A stretch of DNA of 15,718 nucleotides from Planctomycetota bacterium (GTDB taxonomy: Bacteria; Planctomycetota; Phycisphaerae; WQYP01): assembly GCA_021798635.1 (NCBI GenBank), contig JAJZGH010000104.1, forward strand, positions 1-15,718, given 5' to 3'. A program made the position numbers and the translations under genes. The notes under the pieces are model-generated. The model saw only the letters and a list, made by a program, of their open reading frames with translations. It made no database searches and was not told where the DNA came from. Below, piece after piece: positions 8,235-14,584 of this stretch; position 1 is the first letter of the stretch; the number at the start of each line of letters is the position of its first letter.

Positions 8235-9839
8235 TTACATCGCGGCGACCGGCTCGCTTCGCGCCGTACCGGCATTCTCTGCCAGTCTGCCAAATATGGT
8301 TAATCCGTGCACAACGCACAGCTTGATGGGCACAATTTTGCCTTCCAGATGCGCTGGGCCGTCAAATACCACAATTTGATCCGCAGTCGTGCGACCGGTT
8401 AATTGAATGGACCCATCCCGCGAATTAAACCCTGAATTCCCCAGGCTCGCATTTGAGTTTCGCATGGCTCCGGCCAGACGTGATCCCAGTTCAACGCGCG
8501 GGCCCGAGGCTTTCGCCTCCTGAGCGCCCTTTAGCGCCCCCGCAATGACCGATTCCGCCGGATGCTCCCATCCGCTGGGGCCTTCACATAGCACGTCTGC
8601 GGTGGAATTGATAAGCTCGCGATTGAGTTGTTCGCAAATGTCATTTTGCAGCGCCAGCAAATCCTGATGGCGCGACCGCTTCACCGCCTCCGGGACATCA
8701 TCTTCATACCGCCGGATGGCCGCGGTGCCGGGCCGCGGGGAATATTTGAAAATATAGGCATTTTTATAGCGCGCCCGGGCCGCCAATTCCCGCGTGGCCT
8801 GATAATCCGCCTTGGTCTCGGTGGGAAAGCCCACAATAAAATCTCCGACGATGGCAATTCCCGGCATAAAACTTCTGGCCCGGTGCAACAACTCCAGATA
8901 ACTTTCCACCGTGTAGCCGCGGTTCATCAGCTTTAATATCCGATTCGAACCGCTTTGCGCTGGAATATGTAAATATCGACATATTCTGGAGCATTCGGCC
9001 ATGGTTTGCAGAATATCATCACCGAAATCCGCCGGGAAACTGGTGATGAACCGCAGGCGCGGCAATTCCGGCAACTGATCATGCACGCGCTGGAGCAACT
9101 GCGCGAATGTGGTACGCCGCGGCATGGGGCCGCCTGGACCGGATGCCGAAGTATCCTGATATGTATAATGATTGACCGTTTGCCCCAGCAGGGTAATTTC
9201 CCGCGCCCCGGCATCCACCAGTCGACGGGCTTCATCCACAATGGCCTGTGGTGATCGACTGACTTCCGGCCCGCGCGTATAGGGCACCACACAATAGGTG
9301 CAGAACTTGTTGCAGCCCCGCACCACCCGGATATAGGCCTGATATTTGTTTTTTTCCGGTGAAAAGCTGCGTGACAAATCCAGCAGTTCCAGATGATCCT
9401 CGCCCGCCGAGGCCAGCGTTCCGGACCGCCGGGCCGTGTCACCGGCCAGAGCCGCCTGTTGCCGGTGCGTAGCCAGAACGTTTTCCAGCAATCCGGGAAG
9501 TTTGTCCAGTTCCCCCGGTCCGCACAGCAAATCCACCTGCGGCAATCGCTTTAACATGCCGATGCCGTCGCGTTCCGCCATGCAGCCAATCACGCCGATG
9601 ATCAGGTTCGGATCATCCTGCTTGCGTACCTTCAGCCTGCCCAGGCGTGAAAGCACTTTCTGTTCCGATTTTTCCCGCACCGAGCAGGTGTTGTACAGCA
9701 CCACATCGGCCTGATCGCTTTCGCTGACAAAATCATACCCCCTCGCCCGCAATTGCCCCTCGACAAGCTCACTATCCAGCACATTCATCTGGCAACCGAA
9801 AGTTTCAAGATATATTTTTTTCACAGACACTATTTCCAT
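8235..9839 (-). CDS. miaB: tRNA-2-methylthio-N6-dimethylallyladenosine synthase (MiaB)
   Basis: This radical-SAM methylthiotransferase converts i6A37 to ms2i6A37 in tRNAs reading UNN codons. Counting from the ATG at 9839 it has 534 residues. The N-terminal UPF0004 domain supplies three cluster cysteines (C16 in LETFGCQMN, C52 in YNTCSVRE, C86 in IGCMAER). The radical SAM CxxxCxxC is C176/C180/C183 (GCNKFCTYC). YLHIPAQSGSNRIL (289-302) and FIVGFPTET (334-342) are typical, and the 3-cysteine N-terminus plus NTCSVRE favour MiaB over MtaB or RimO. The C-terminal TRAM domain is split: VLCEGPS (416-422) and QLTGRT (479-484) are normally separated by only a few residues but here by about 56. This explains the excess over the usual 440-470 residues. 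Translation could instead start at the GTG at 9824 (VKKIYLETFG), which has GGAA 9 nt upstream. The ATG has no clear Shine-Dalgarno. Confidence 0.95.
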   Translation of the reverse strand: MEIVSVKKIYLETFGCQMNVLDSELVEGQLRARGYDFVSESDQADVVLYNTCSVREKSEQKVLSRLGRLKVRKQDDPNLIIGVIGCMAERDGIGMLKRLPQVDLLCGPGELDKLPGLLENVLATHRQQAALAGDTARRSGTLASAGEDHLELLDLSRSFSPEKNKYQAYIRVVRGCNKFCTYCVVPYTRGPEVSRSPQAIVDEARRLVDAGAREITLLGQTVNHYTYQDTSASGPGGPMPRRTTFAQLLQRVHDQLPELPRLRFITSFPADFGDDILQTMAECSRICRYLHIPAQSGSNRILKLMNRGYTVESYLELLHRARSFMPGIAIVGDFIVGFPTETKADYQATRELAARARYKNAYIFKYSPRPGTAAIRRYEDDVPEAVKRSRHQDLLALQNDICEQLNRELINSTADVLCEGPSGWEHPAESVIAGALKGAQEAKASGPRVELGSRLAGAMRNSNASLGNSGFNSRDGSIQLTGRTTADQIVVFDGPAHLEGKIVPIKLCVVHGLTIFGRLAENAGTARSEPVAAM

Positions 9840-9900
9840 CAAACTACTGCATGGGCGGGCCTTAGCCCGATATCACGTCCGGTGGACGGATAAGCAGTAA

Positions 9901-9909
9901 ATCATATCA
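9901..9909 (-). promoter_or_regulatory. Candidate extended -10 promoter for miaB
   Basis: The minus strand reads TGATATGAT, a TG-N extended -10 with a 5/6 TATAAT match. It would start transcription near 9894, about 55 nt before miaB. A small hairpin (CGTCC-GGT-GGACG, 9876-9888) would lie in the leader. No convincing -35 is seen. Confidence 0.35.
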
Positions 9910-9987
9910 AAATCAGACCAAAACACATCATGCCGAAAAGTCGCCCGGCGTTTTTACCCGGATCGGCCGTGCCGGAGCGGTGGGAAC

Positions 9988-10204
9988 GTGGAATCTGGAA
10001 CCTGGAATCCGGAATTTCAAATTTCAAACCTCAACTTACAGTCCTCGGCTCCGACAACCTCGTGCCTTGCATTACCGGCAAAGCCGGCGGCTTTGTGATA
10101 ATTCGTGCCCCCCATTATTTGAAGCGAAGCGCTTCCTCATGCTAACTCCTAACTCCTAACTCCTGCGTTCCCGCCACTGCGTTCCCGCCACTGCGTTCTC
10201 CCAG
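9988..10204. repeat. Heptanucleotide-repeat element, copy 1
   Basis: The 403-nt gap between miaB and the acyltransferase contains no credible gene but holds this element. At 9988-10029 six 7-nt units run in unbroken phase: GTGGAAT, CTGGAAC, CTGGAAT, CCGGAAT, TTCAAAT, TTCAAAC. A 47-bp block shared with copy 2 follows (10051-10097). At 10142-10204 comes CTAACTC x3, then CTGCGTT/CCCGCCA alternating twice, then CTGCGTT CTCCCAG, again in strict 7-nt phase. The same order of parts recurs at 15229-15436. Seven is not a multiple of three, so a coding role is unlikely. The short open frame over it (9930-10145) is treated as spurious. Confidence 0.85.
10051..10097. repeat. Conserved 47-bp hairpin block within heptamer element copy 1
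   Basis: Identical at 43 of 47 positions to 15300-15346. It contains the hairpin CAAAGCC-GGC-GGCTTTG (10079-10095, 7 perfect pairs). Because the surrounding sequence between the copies is divergent, this block appears to be the preserved core of the element. Confidence 0.8.
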
Positions 10205-10245
10205 CCCTTAACGGATGATCCGCGTGCGGTTACCATATTCCCGCA

Positions 10246-11169
10246 ATGAGACAGTCGTCACCTATTGTGGATCAAGCTACCTATCTCGCGGCCCGCAGCG
10301 CGGCCATGATGTTGGGATTTTTCCCCATCAACGCCAATCTGCGAACCGCCCGCGGGTTCGGCTCGCTTTTATGGGCATTTGATAAAAAGCATCGCCGGCG
10401 CGGGTTGGAGAATCTCCGTGCCAGCTTTCCCGATTTTCCCCGGAAGGAACTGGAACGCATCGGCCAGCGATCCATCCAACACTTTTGCGAGTTGGCGCTG
10501 GACGTGATTTTTTCCACACGCATCATCCATGTCGAAACCTGGCACAAGCATGTCCACTTTCAAAACTTTCAGGCGGCCATGCAGATTATCTTGCGCGGGC
10601 AGGGTGCCATTATGGTTACCGGTCATTATGGTAACTGGGAAATTCTGGGCTACACCATGGCCACGCTGGGCTTTCCATCCTATAGCGTGGCGCGACCCAT
10701 TGATAATCCGCATATTGACGCCTGGCTGCTGGGTGTGCGGGAAAAGCGCGGGCAGATTATTTTGTCCAAACGCGGGGTCACCGCCACGGCCCAGGATATT
10801 TTGAAAAACAACGGTGTGCTCGGCTTTATCGCAGATCAGGACGCCGGCCCAAAAGGCATGTTTGTGCCATTTTTTGGCCGCCTCGCCAGCACCTATAAAA
10901 GTATCGGCCTCTTGGCCATGCAACATCAGGTGCCGGTGATTATCGGTTATGCCCGCCGCCGGGGTGATTTATTTGATTTCGACATCGGCGTGACGGACAT
11001 CATTTACCCCGCCGATTGGCAGGCCCATCCTGAACCTCTGCGGTATATCACTGAACGCTACACCCGCGGCATCGAAACATTTGTACGCGAAGATCCCACC
11101 CAATATTTATGGATTCACCGCCGCTGGAAAAATCGCCCCCGCCACGAACAAACCCCACCAATAGTTTAA
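10246..11169 (+). CDS. LpxL/HtrB-family lysophospholipid (lipid A) acyltransferase
   Basis: The 307-residue product belongs to the lauroyl/myristoyl acyltransferase family, which adds secondary acyl chains to lipid A precursors at the inner membrane. The catalytic H(x4)E motif is GHYGNWEI with H127 and E132. Other family landmarks are RRGLENLRASFPDFP (51-65), the VARPIDNP segment after the active site, the ADQDAGPKGMFVPFFG block and the C-terminal WIHRRWKNRP. The N-terminal region (15-45) is moderately hydrophobic, consistent with membrane association. The exact acyl donor and acceptor cannot be inferred, and planctomycete-type homologues are often annotated only as lysophospholipid acyltransferases. 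The ATG at 10246 has no Shine-Dalgarno. CATATT ends 6 nt before it, so the message may be leaderless. It stands alone, with the heptamer element upstream. Confidence 0.9.
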   Translation: MRQSSPIVDQATYLAARSAAMMLGFFPINANLRTARGFGSLLWAFDKKHRRRGLENLRASFPDFPRKELERIGQRSIQHFCELALDVIFSTRIIHVETWHKHVHFQNFQAAMQIILRGQGAIMVTGHYGNWEILGYTMATLGFPSYSVARPIDNPHIDAWLLGVREKRGQIILSKRGVTATAQDILKNNGVLGFIADQDAGPKGMFVPFFGRLASTYKSIGLLAMQHQVPVIIGYARRRGDLFDFDIGVTDIIYPADWQAHPEPLRYITERYTRGIETFVREDPTQYLWIHRRWKNRPRHEQTPPIV

Positions 11170-11173
11170 TTAG

Positions 11174-11193
11174 CTCAATGCGGCAGCGTTGAG
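11174..11193 (+). terminator. Hairpin after the acyltransferase gene
   Basis: CTCAATGC-GGCA-GCGTTGAG pairs over 8 bp (one G-U) with a 4-nt loop, starting 4 nt after the stop. No immediate T-run follows (next is TTGGCTGCGG), so it is a factor-dependent or 3'-stabilising stem at best. Confidence 0.4.
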
Positions 11194-11267
11194 TTGGCTG
11201 CGGAAATAAAATTTGATAACACGATGCACCTCACTTCGTCGCGATTTCGCAATTCTATGGCACGCTG

Positions 11268-11375
11268 CACGTAGCAACCGTCCGCCACCGTCGATGAACA
11301 CCAGCTGCCTTCGCATCCGCCGGGAACACAAGCCAATCATGGCTTCTTATCCTTTGACTCGGCTTTCGCTTTGGC
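11268..11375. repeat. Direct repeat A flanking the mqsRA island (left)
   Basis: Aligns without gaps to 12139-12246 at an offset of 871 bp; I count about 84 identities in 108. The final 13 bases (CTTTCGCTTTGGC) and the first 11 (CACGTAGCAAC) are identical. Weaker, gapped similarity may continue to about 11394, directly before the mqsR operator. Left of 11268 the similarity fades quickly. Confidence 0.85.
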
Positions 11376-11393
11376 CCGCGGCGCTTTACCTGC
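11337..11393 (-). pseudogene. Relic of the 3' end of a small membrane-protein gene
   Basis: Read on the minus strand this encodes AGKAPRAKAKAESKDKKP followed by TGA, preceded in frame by TAG. The intact gene at 12208-12432 ends KAEAKAKAEMKAKKL followed by TGA, and the two stop codons align exactly in the direct repeat. This is therefore a leftover C-terminus of a second copy of that gene. Its 5' part is absent, and mqsRA occupies that place. Confidence 0.7.
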
Positions 11394-11413
11394 CTACCCT
11401 TAAAGGGTAATAT
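11385..11413 (+). promoter_or_regulatory. mqsRA promoter with palindromic MqsA-type operator
   Basis: TTTACC (11385-11390) and TAATAT (11408-11413) are spaced 17 bp. Between and overlapping them lies TACCCTT-A-AAGGGTA (11395-11409), a palindrome with perfect 7-bp arms. Its layout resembles the AACCT-N3-AGGTT operators bound by E. coli MqsA. Binding there would block the -10 box, fitting autorepression. The -10 box ends only 6 nt before the mqsR ATG. Confidence 0.6.
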
Positions 11414-11419
11414 GGGGTA

Positions 11420-11722
11420 ATGGAAAAGCGAACCCCGCATTACGACTTGGCAACCTGCCAAAGCCTGATTGCCTCGACCGGTGTAGCAAGCTTTACCAGA
11501 ACGGCTTTGGACGGTGGTCGAAATATGGGGCTGACCTCGGCGGAAATGCTTGCCGTCATAGCAACCTTGGAAGTACGGCACTTCTATAAGTCGATGACGA
11601 CGTATGCCGACCACCGCGTATGGCAGGATGTCTACCATGCGCCGACGCCCGGGAAAAAGATTGCCTACATTAAGATTACGTTACGCCATTGCGCCCCAGT
11701 TATCCAATTTAAGGAGAAGTAA
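11420..11722 (+). CDS. mqsR: MqsR-family mRNA interferase toxin
   Basis: The 100-residue protein is a close match in length and motifs to E. coli MqsR (98 residues), a RelE-fold RNase that cleaves mRNA mainly at GC(U) sites. The N-terminus MEKRTPH is the family signature. FYKSMTTYADHRVWQDVY (55-72) carries the residues that correspond to E. coli K56 and Q68 (here K57 and Q69). YIKIT (83-87) supplies the Tyr equivalent to Y81, and FKEK (97-100) the terminal Lys. All key positions look intact, so the toxin should be active. It overlaps mqsA by one base (TAATG), the toxin-first order characteristic of this system. GGGG at 11414-11417 is too close to the ATG to be a normal Shine-Dalgarno. The module sits between direct repeats, suggesting horizontal or accessory origin. 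Confidence 0.95.
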   Translation: MEKRTPHYDLATCQSLIASTGVASFTRTALDGGRNMGLTSAEMLAVIATLEVRHFYKSMTTYADHRVWQDVYHAPTPGKKIAYIKITLRHCAPVIQFKEK

Positions 11723-12126
11723 TGATGAAGACATTTTGTGTATCTTGTAAGGTTGCCAAAGGGATGACACGCTTTCAGGGCCAGACACACTCGGTGGAAT
11801 ATGGCGGCAGTCGTTTAGACGTGAAGGGACTTGCGGGCTGGCGCTGTGAACAATGCGGAGAGGTAGTGTTTGATTCCCGCAGCGCACAGCGCTACGCTGC
11901 CGCGGGTGATGAGCTGGTTCTGGCGGCACGAAAAAAGCAGAGCCGCGAATTACGGCGGATTCGGCAAAAATTACATCTGACTCAAGCGGAAGCCGCACGA
12001 CTTACCGGCGGCGGCCATAACGCTTTTTCTCGTTATGAGCGAGGCGAAGCGGTCCCTTTGCCTGCGACCACCAACCTTTTTAAGTTATTAGACCGCCACC
12101 CGGAACTGATCAAAGAGATCGCCTGA
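11722..12126 (+). CDS. mqsA: MqsA-family antitoxin, zinc-binding N-domain plus HTH
   Basis: The 134-residue antitoxin neutralises MqsR and represses the operon. The N-terminal domain has two CxxC pairs (C6/C9 and C42/C45) that should bind zinc as in E. coli MqsA. The C-terminal Xre-type HTH (about 75-130) contains LTQAEAARLTGGGHNAFSRY. Its N100 and R104 align with the E. coli operator-contacting N97 and R101. The end HPELIKEIA matches the family terminus. The first ATG (11722) overlaps the mqsR stop; the next codon is also ATG (11725). AAGGAG at 11711-11716 is 5 nt from the first and 8 nt from the second, so 11725 may be the real start. Coupled translation with mqsR is likely. Confidence 0.95.
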   Translation: MMKTFCVSCKVAKGMTRFQGQTHSVEYGGSRLDVKGLAGWRCEQCGEVVFDSRSAQRYAAAGDELVLAARKKQSRELRRIRQKLHLTQAEAARLTGGGHNAFSRYERGEAVPLPATTNLFKLLDRHPELIKEIA

Positions 12127-12138
12127 TCACCGTCTGGT

Positions 12139-12246
12139 CACGTAGCAACTGTTTGCCACCGTTGACCAACAACTGCCGCCTTCACAAACGCCGCGGAGCA
12201 AAGCCGATCACAGCTTCTTAGCCTTCATCTCGGCTTTCGCTTTGGC
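12139..12246. repeat. Direct repeat B flanking the mqsRA island (right)
   Basis: Partner of repeat A. It begins 12 nt after the mqsA stop and comprises the 3' flank (12139-12207) and last 39 bases of the small membrane-protein gene (minus strand). Several mismatches with copy A are C/T or A/G, consistent with slow divergence after duplication. Confidence 0.85.
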
Positions 12247-12432
12247 TTCGGCTTTCCAGCCAAAAAGGGTCATCGGTGCGCCAAACACCAGCAAGACGAT
12301 TCCCCAATACAGGTTAATATTTACCTTTTCTGTAATATGGGGAATATCATGGGGCGACACCACGCCGTAGCCGACCATGATAAGGCCTACCAGCACAAAG
12401 AATATGCCAATGGGTAATCTTAAATCCATCAT
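12208..12432 (-). CDS. Small two-helix membrane protein downstream of the symporter
   Basis: The 74-residue protein has two hydrophobic helices, about residues 6-25 (LPIGIFFVLVGLIMVGYGVV) and 40-59 (NLYWGIVLLVFGAPMTLFGW). A lysine/alanine-rich tail (KAEAKAKAEMKAKKL) follows, probably cytoplasmic by the positive-inside rule. GGAG (plus-strand 12440-12443) lies 7 nt before the first ATG. The gene starts 46 nt after the symporter stop on the same strand, suggesting an operon and perhaps an accessory role for the transporter. I do not recognise a named family with certainty. Its 3' end is duplicated on the far side of mqsRA, marking it as the site where the toxin-antitoxin island entered. Confidence 0.8.
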   Translation of the reverse strand: MMDLRLPIGIFFVLVGLIMVGYGVVSPHDIPHITEKVNINLYWGIVLLVFGAPMTLFGWKAEAKAKAEMKAKKL

Positions 12433-12478
12433 ACATTCGCTCCAGTGCGGCCTGCGCCGCCGGTTATCGCGTTCTGTT

Positions 12479-14272
12479 TTACCAGAACAACAGGTTAAGA
12501 ATCAAGGTCAACACCAGGGCTAATACGCCCAGAACAATGGGTTTCTTCCACCAGGGCAAATTGGCATCCTGTGGGGGCTTGGGCGTAAGCTGATACACCA
12601 GGCCCACGAGTTCTTCGTCTTTCTTTTTCTTGGTAAACAAACTGACGACAATGGTGGCACCGGCACCGGCACAAAACGCCCATACCGCACCCCAAAAGGC
12701 ACCCGTGGTGTTGTTATTGTAATGATGCCACAGCGGCAGGCCCGGATAAGAGCGGATAATCCAGAGTGTTACGGACGTGGCCGTGCCAACCAGCAATCCC
12801 CACAGCCCACCGGCGGGCGTGGTAAACGTGGCGAACATTCCCAGCAGGAATACCGCAATCAGCGGTGCGTTGACCACGCCGAAGATGGTTTGCGTGTAGC
12901 CCATAATACCGGATTGCCCGCGCACCACATACGCAAAGCCCACGCTGATCACGATGCCGACAATGGTCATAATCCGCCCCACCCACAGATAATGTTTATC
13001 CGGGGCATTGGGCTTGATAAACACGGCGTACAGGTCATAGGTAAAGACGGTGTTAAACGCGGTCACATTACCCGCCATACCGGACATAAACGACGCCATC
13101 AGGGCCGTTAACCCCAGGCCCAGCAGGCCTGCGGGATAGTACTTTGCCATCATCAGAGGCATGACGTTGTTAAAGGATTCGGTGGCTGGAATCAGGTGGC
13201 CGTTCACCGTGGTGTTTCCGGGAAATAGATGCGGCAGCAACGGCAACGCCAAAAGCCCGGGTAGAATCACGATGAACGGAAATATCATTTTCGGAAACGC
13301 CGCCAGCAGCGGGGTGCGTTGCGCTGAATTCATATCTTTGGCGGCCAAGGCCCGTTGCACCACCAAAAAGTTGGTACACCAGTAGGAAAAGGACAGCACA
13401 AAACCCAGGCCCAGTACCACGCCCGGCCAGGTGATGTGCATGGGATTATTCTGCGTGAGCGTATTTTGAAAGGTGTGCATCCATTGCGTTGCCGGCATCT
13501 GATGTACCGCAGTGCCCGGCTTGGCGGCCGCGGCGGCCACCTGGTCCGGCGTAAGGAAAGGCAGTTGATGCGTGGCAATCCATTTCTTAAAATGCGCCCA
13601 GCCATGATTGGCGATCAGCGCGATAATGGTCATGGGGGCGATGCCCAGAACGATCAGGAAAAATTGCAGCACTTCGTTGTAAATGCTGGCCGTCAAACCG
13701 CCCATGAACGTGTACACCAGCACCACCAGCGCCGATACCCATACGCTCTGCGCGAAATGCCAGCCCAGGAAGTCCTGCATGACCACCGCCAGGGCATACA
13801 TGCTGATACCCGAAATTGCCGGGGTAAACACGGCGAACGTGAAGGCGTTGATAAATCGGGCACCTTCGTTGTAACGCTTTTTCAGAAACTCCGGCACGCT
13901 GCGAACTTTGCTGCCGTAGAAAAAGGGCATCATCGCGATACCCATAAATACAATCGCGGGAATGGCACCAATCCAGTAATAATTGGCGGTCATCATGCCA
14001 TATTCATATCCCTGTTGAGACATGCCCATGACTTCCAGCGCCCCGAGATTGGCGGAAATAAAGGCCAACCCGGTAATCCATGCCGGCAGACTTCTTCCGG
14101 AGAGGAAAAAGTCCTCACTGGTTTTGCTGCCGCGACCGGTGATAATACCGATCCCGACCACAAAAAGCAGATACACCACCAGAATCGCCCAGTCAATCCC
14201 GTGCAGATGAATAATGGCGCCGGAATGCGGCGCTGCCACTGCTACAGCGGCGAATAATGTACTAATATCCAC
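12479..14272 (-). CDS. Sodium:solute symporter, SSS/SGLT-like
   Basis: This polytopic inner-membrane protein of about 597 residues has at least 13 hydrophobic segments. It belongs to the SSS family, importing a solute (sugar, amino acid or similar) with sodium. The family block SGRSLPAWITGLAFISANLGALEVMG, followed by MSQQGYEYG, resembles the N-terminal part of sugar-type SGLTs. VPEFLKKRYN and YTFMGGLTASIYNEVLQFF are further landmarks. A polar loop rich in Ala, Pro, Gln and His lies mid-protein, and the C-terminus ends in one more helix (VLGVLALVLTLILNLLFW). The frame is open from a TTG at 14284, but I place the start at the GTG at 14272: GGAG (plus-strand 14279-14282) lies 6 nt upstream of it. 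The substrate is not determinable from sequence. It is divergent from the zinc-ribbon gene and upstream of the small membrane protein. Confidence 0.93.
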   Translation of the reverse strand: MDISTLFAAVAVAAPHSGAIIHLHGIDWAILVVYLLFVVGIGIITGRGSKTSEDFFLSGRSLPAWITGLAFISANLGALEVMGMSQQGYEYGMMTANYYWIGAIPAIVFMGIAMMPFFYGSKVRSVPEFLKKRYNEGARFINAFTFAVFTPAISGISMYALAVVMQDFLGWHFAQSVWVSALVVLVYTFMGGLTASIYNEVLQFFLIVLGIAPMTIIALIANHGWAHFKKWIATHQLPFLTPDQVAAAAAKPGTAVHQMPATQWMHTFQNTLTQNNPMHITWPGVVLGLGFVLSFSYWCTNFLVVQRALAAKDMNSAQRTPLLAAFPKMIFPFIVILPGLLALPLLPHLFPGNTTVNGHLIPATESFNNVMPLMMAKYYPAGLLGLGLTALMASFMSGMAGNVTAFNTVFTYDLYAVFIKPNAPDKHYLWVGRIMTIVGIVISVGFAYVVRGQSGIMGYTQTIFGVVNAPLIAVFLLGMFATFTTPAGGLWGLLVGTATSVTLWIIRSYPGLPLWHHYNNNTTGAFWGAVWAFCAGAGATIVVSLFTKKKKDEELVGLVYQLTPKPPQDANLPWWKKPIVLGVLALVLTLILNLLFW

Positions 14273-14362
14273 TCGTTTCTCCAAGCCACAGGTTTTTCAA
14301 AATGGGGCGTCAGGCTTTCCGCGCGCCGACGGTCGTGCGGATTCGCACGAGTATTTGCGAGT

Positions 14363-14390
14363 ATGTTATCAAGTCGCGGGCTTACGTCAA
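14363..14390 (-). promoter_or_regulatory. Candidate promoter of the symporter operon
   Basis: On the minus strand, TTGACG (14390-14385, 5/6) and TAACAT (14368-14363, 4/6) are 16 bp apart. They would give a leader of about 84 nt before the GTG at 14272. This promoter lies just outside the MITE-like element. Confidence 0.45.
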
Positions 14391-14416
14391 TTGGAATGGT
14401 TACCCCGGGGCACTTT

Positions 14417-14544
14417 GGGCGTGGCAATTCTTCCGGCCACCCCGCATCAACCCGACCGGCGAGCCGCCGGGTTTATCCCGGTGGGCTTGAGCATTCCTGT
14501 GAAAAGGCGGCTTTTTTACCCCGCCCGGAAAAATTGCCACGCCC
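14417..14544. mobile_element. 128-bp MITE-like element with TIRs and 8-bp target duplication
   Basis: The left terminal repeat is GGGCGTGGCAATTCTTCCGG (14417-14436). The right one (14525-14544) is its reverse complement with one mismatch. The octamer GGCACTTT directly abuts both ends (14409-14416 and 14545-14552), as a target-site duplication would. The 88-bp interior has no open frame of note but contains small stems (CCGGC-GAGCC-GCCGG, 14455-14469; AAAAG-GCGG-CTTTT, 14502-14514). There is no transposase, so it would need one in trans from a related insertion sequence. 8-bp duplications occur in IS families such as IS6, IS256 and IS1595; I cannot assign one. It fills most of the 300-nt symporter/zinc-ribbon intergenic region. 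Confidence 0.8.
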
Positions 14545-14550
14545 GGCACT

Positions 14551-14578
14551 TTGCCGGCGGTGCCAAAAGCCTTAATAT
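14551..14578 (+). promoter_or_regulatory. Candidate promoter of the zinc-ribbon gene
   Basis: TTGCCG (14551-14556, 4/6) and TAATAT (14573-14578) are 16 bp apart. The -10 box ends 6 nt before the ATG at 14585, so transcription would begin at or next to the start codon. The -35 box begins at the edge of the target duplication of the MITE-like element, so the insertion may have altered upstream control. Confidence 0.4.
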
Positions 14579-14584
14579 ATCGTC

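Noticed and set aside
8072..8293. N-terminal extension of the sigma factor overlapping the end of miaB
   Set aside because: The extra 74 residues resemble no sigma region, and a strong Shine-Dalgarno with correct spacing supports the start at 8071.
9930..10145. 71-residue open frame over heptamer copy 1 (and 80-residue one at 15191-15433) sharing VPC.TGKAGGF
   Set aside because: The shared peptide merely translates the 47-bp hairpin block; the frames run through 7-nt repeats and lack ribosome sites and conserved ends.
11170..11205. tRNA-like string TTAGCTCAATG near the end of the acyltransferase gene
   Set aside because: It resembles a D-arm, but no acceptor stem, anticodon arm or T-arm can be built around it; it is better explained as one side of a hairpin.
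12139..12246. Repeats A and B as a target-site duplication of a transposon carrying mqsRA
   Set aside because: At 108 bp and about 78% identity they are too long and too diverged for a target duplication, and no inverted ends or transposase exist.
13355..14257. 300-residue plus-strand open frame opposite the symporter
   Set aside because: His/Gly/Arg-rich translation typical of the antisense of a hydrophobic membrane protein; no ribosome site or family motif.
14502..14517. AAAAGGCGGCTTTTTT as an intrinsic terminator
   Set aside because: It lies between divergent genes inside the MITE-like element with only a 5-bp A/T-rich stem, so no transcript is expected to end there.
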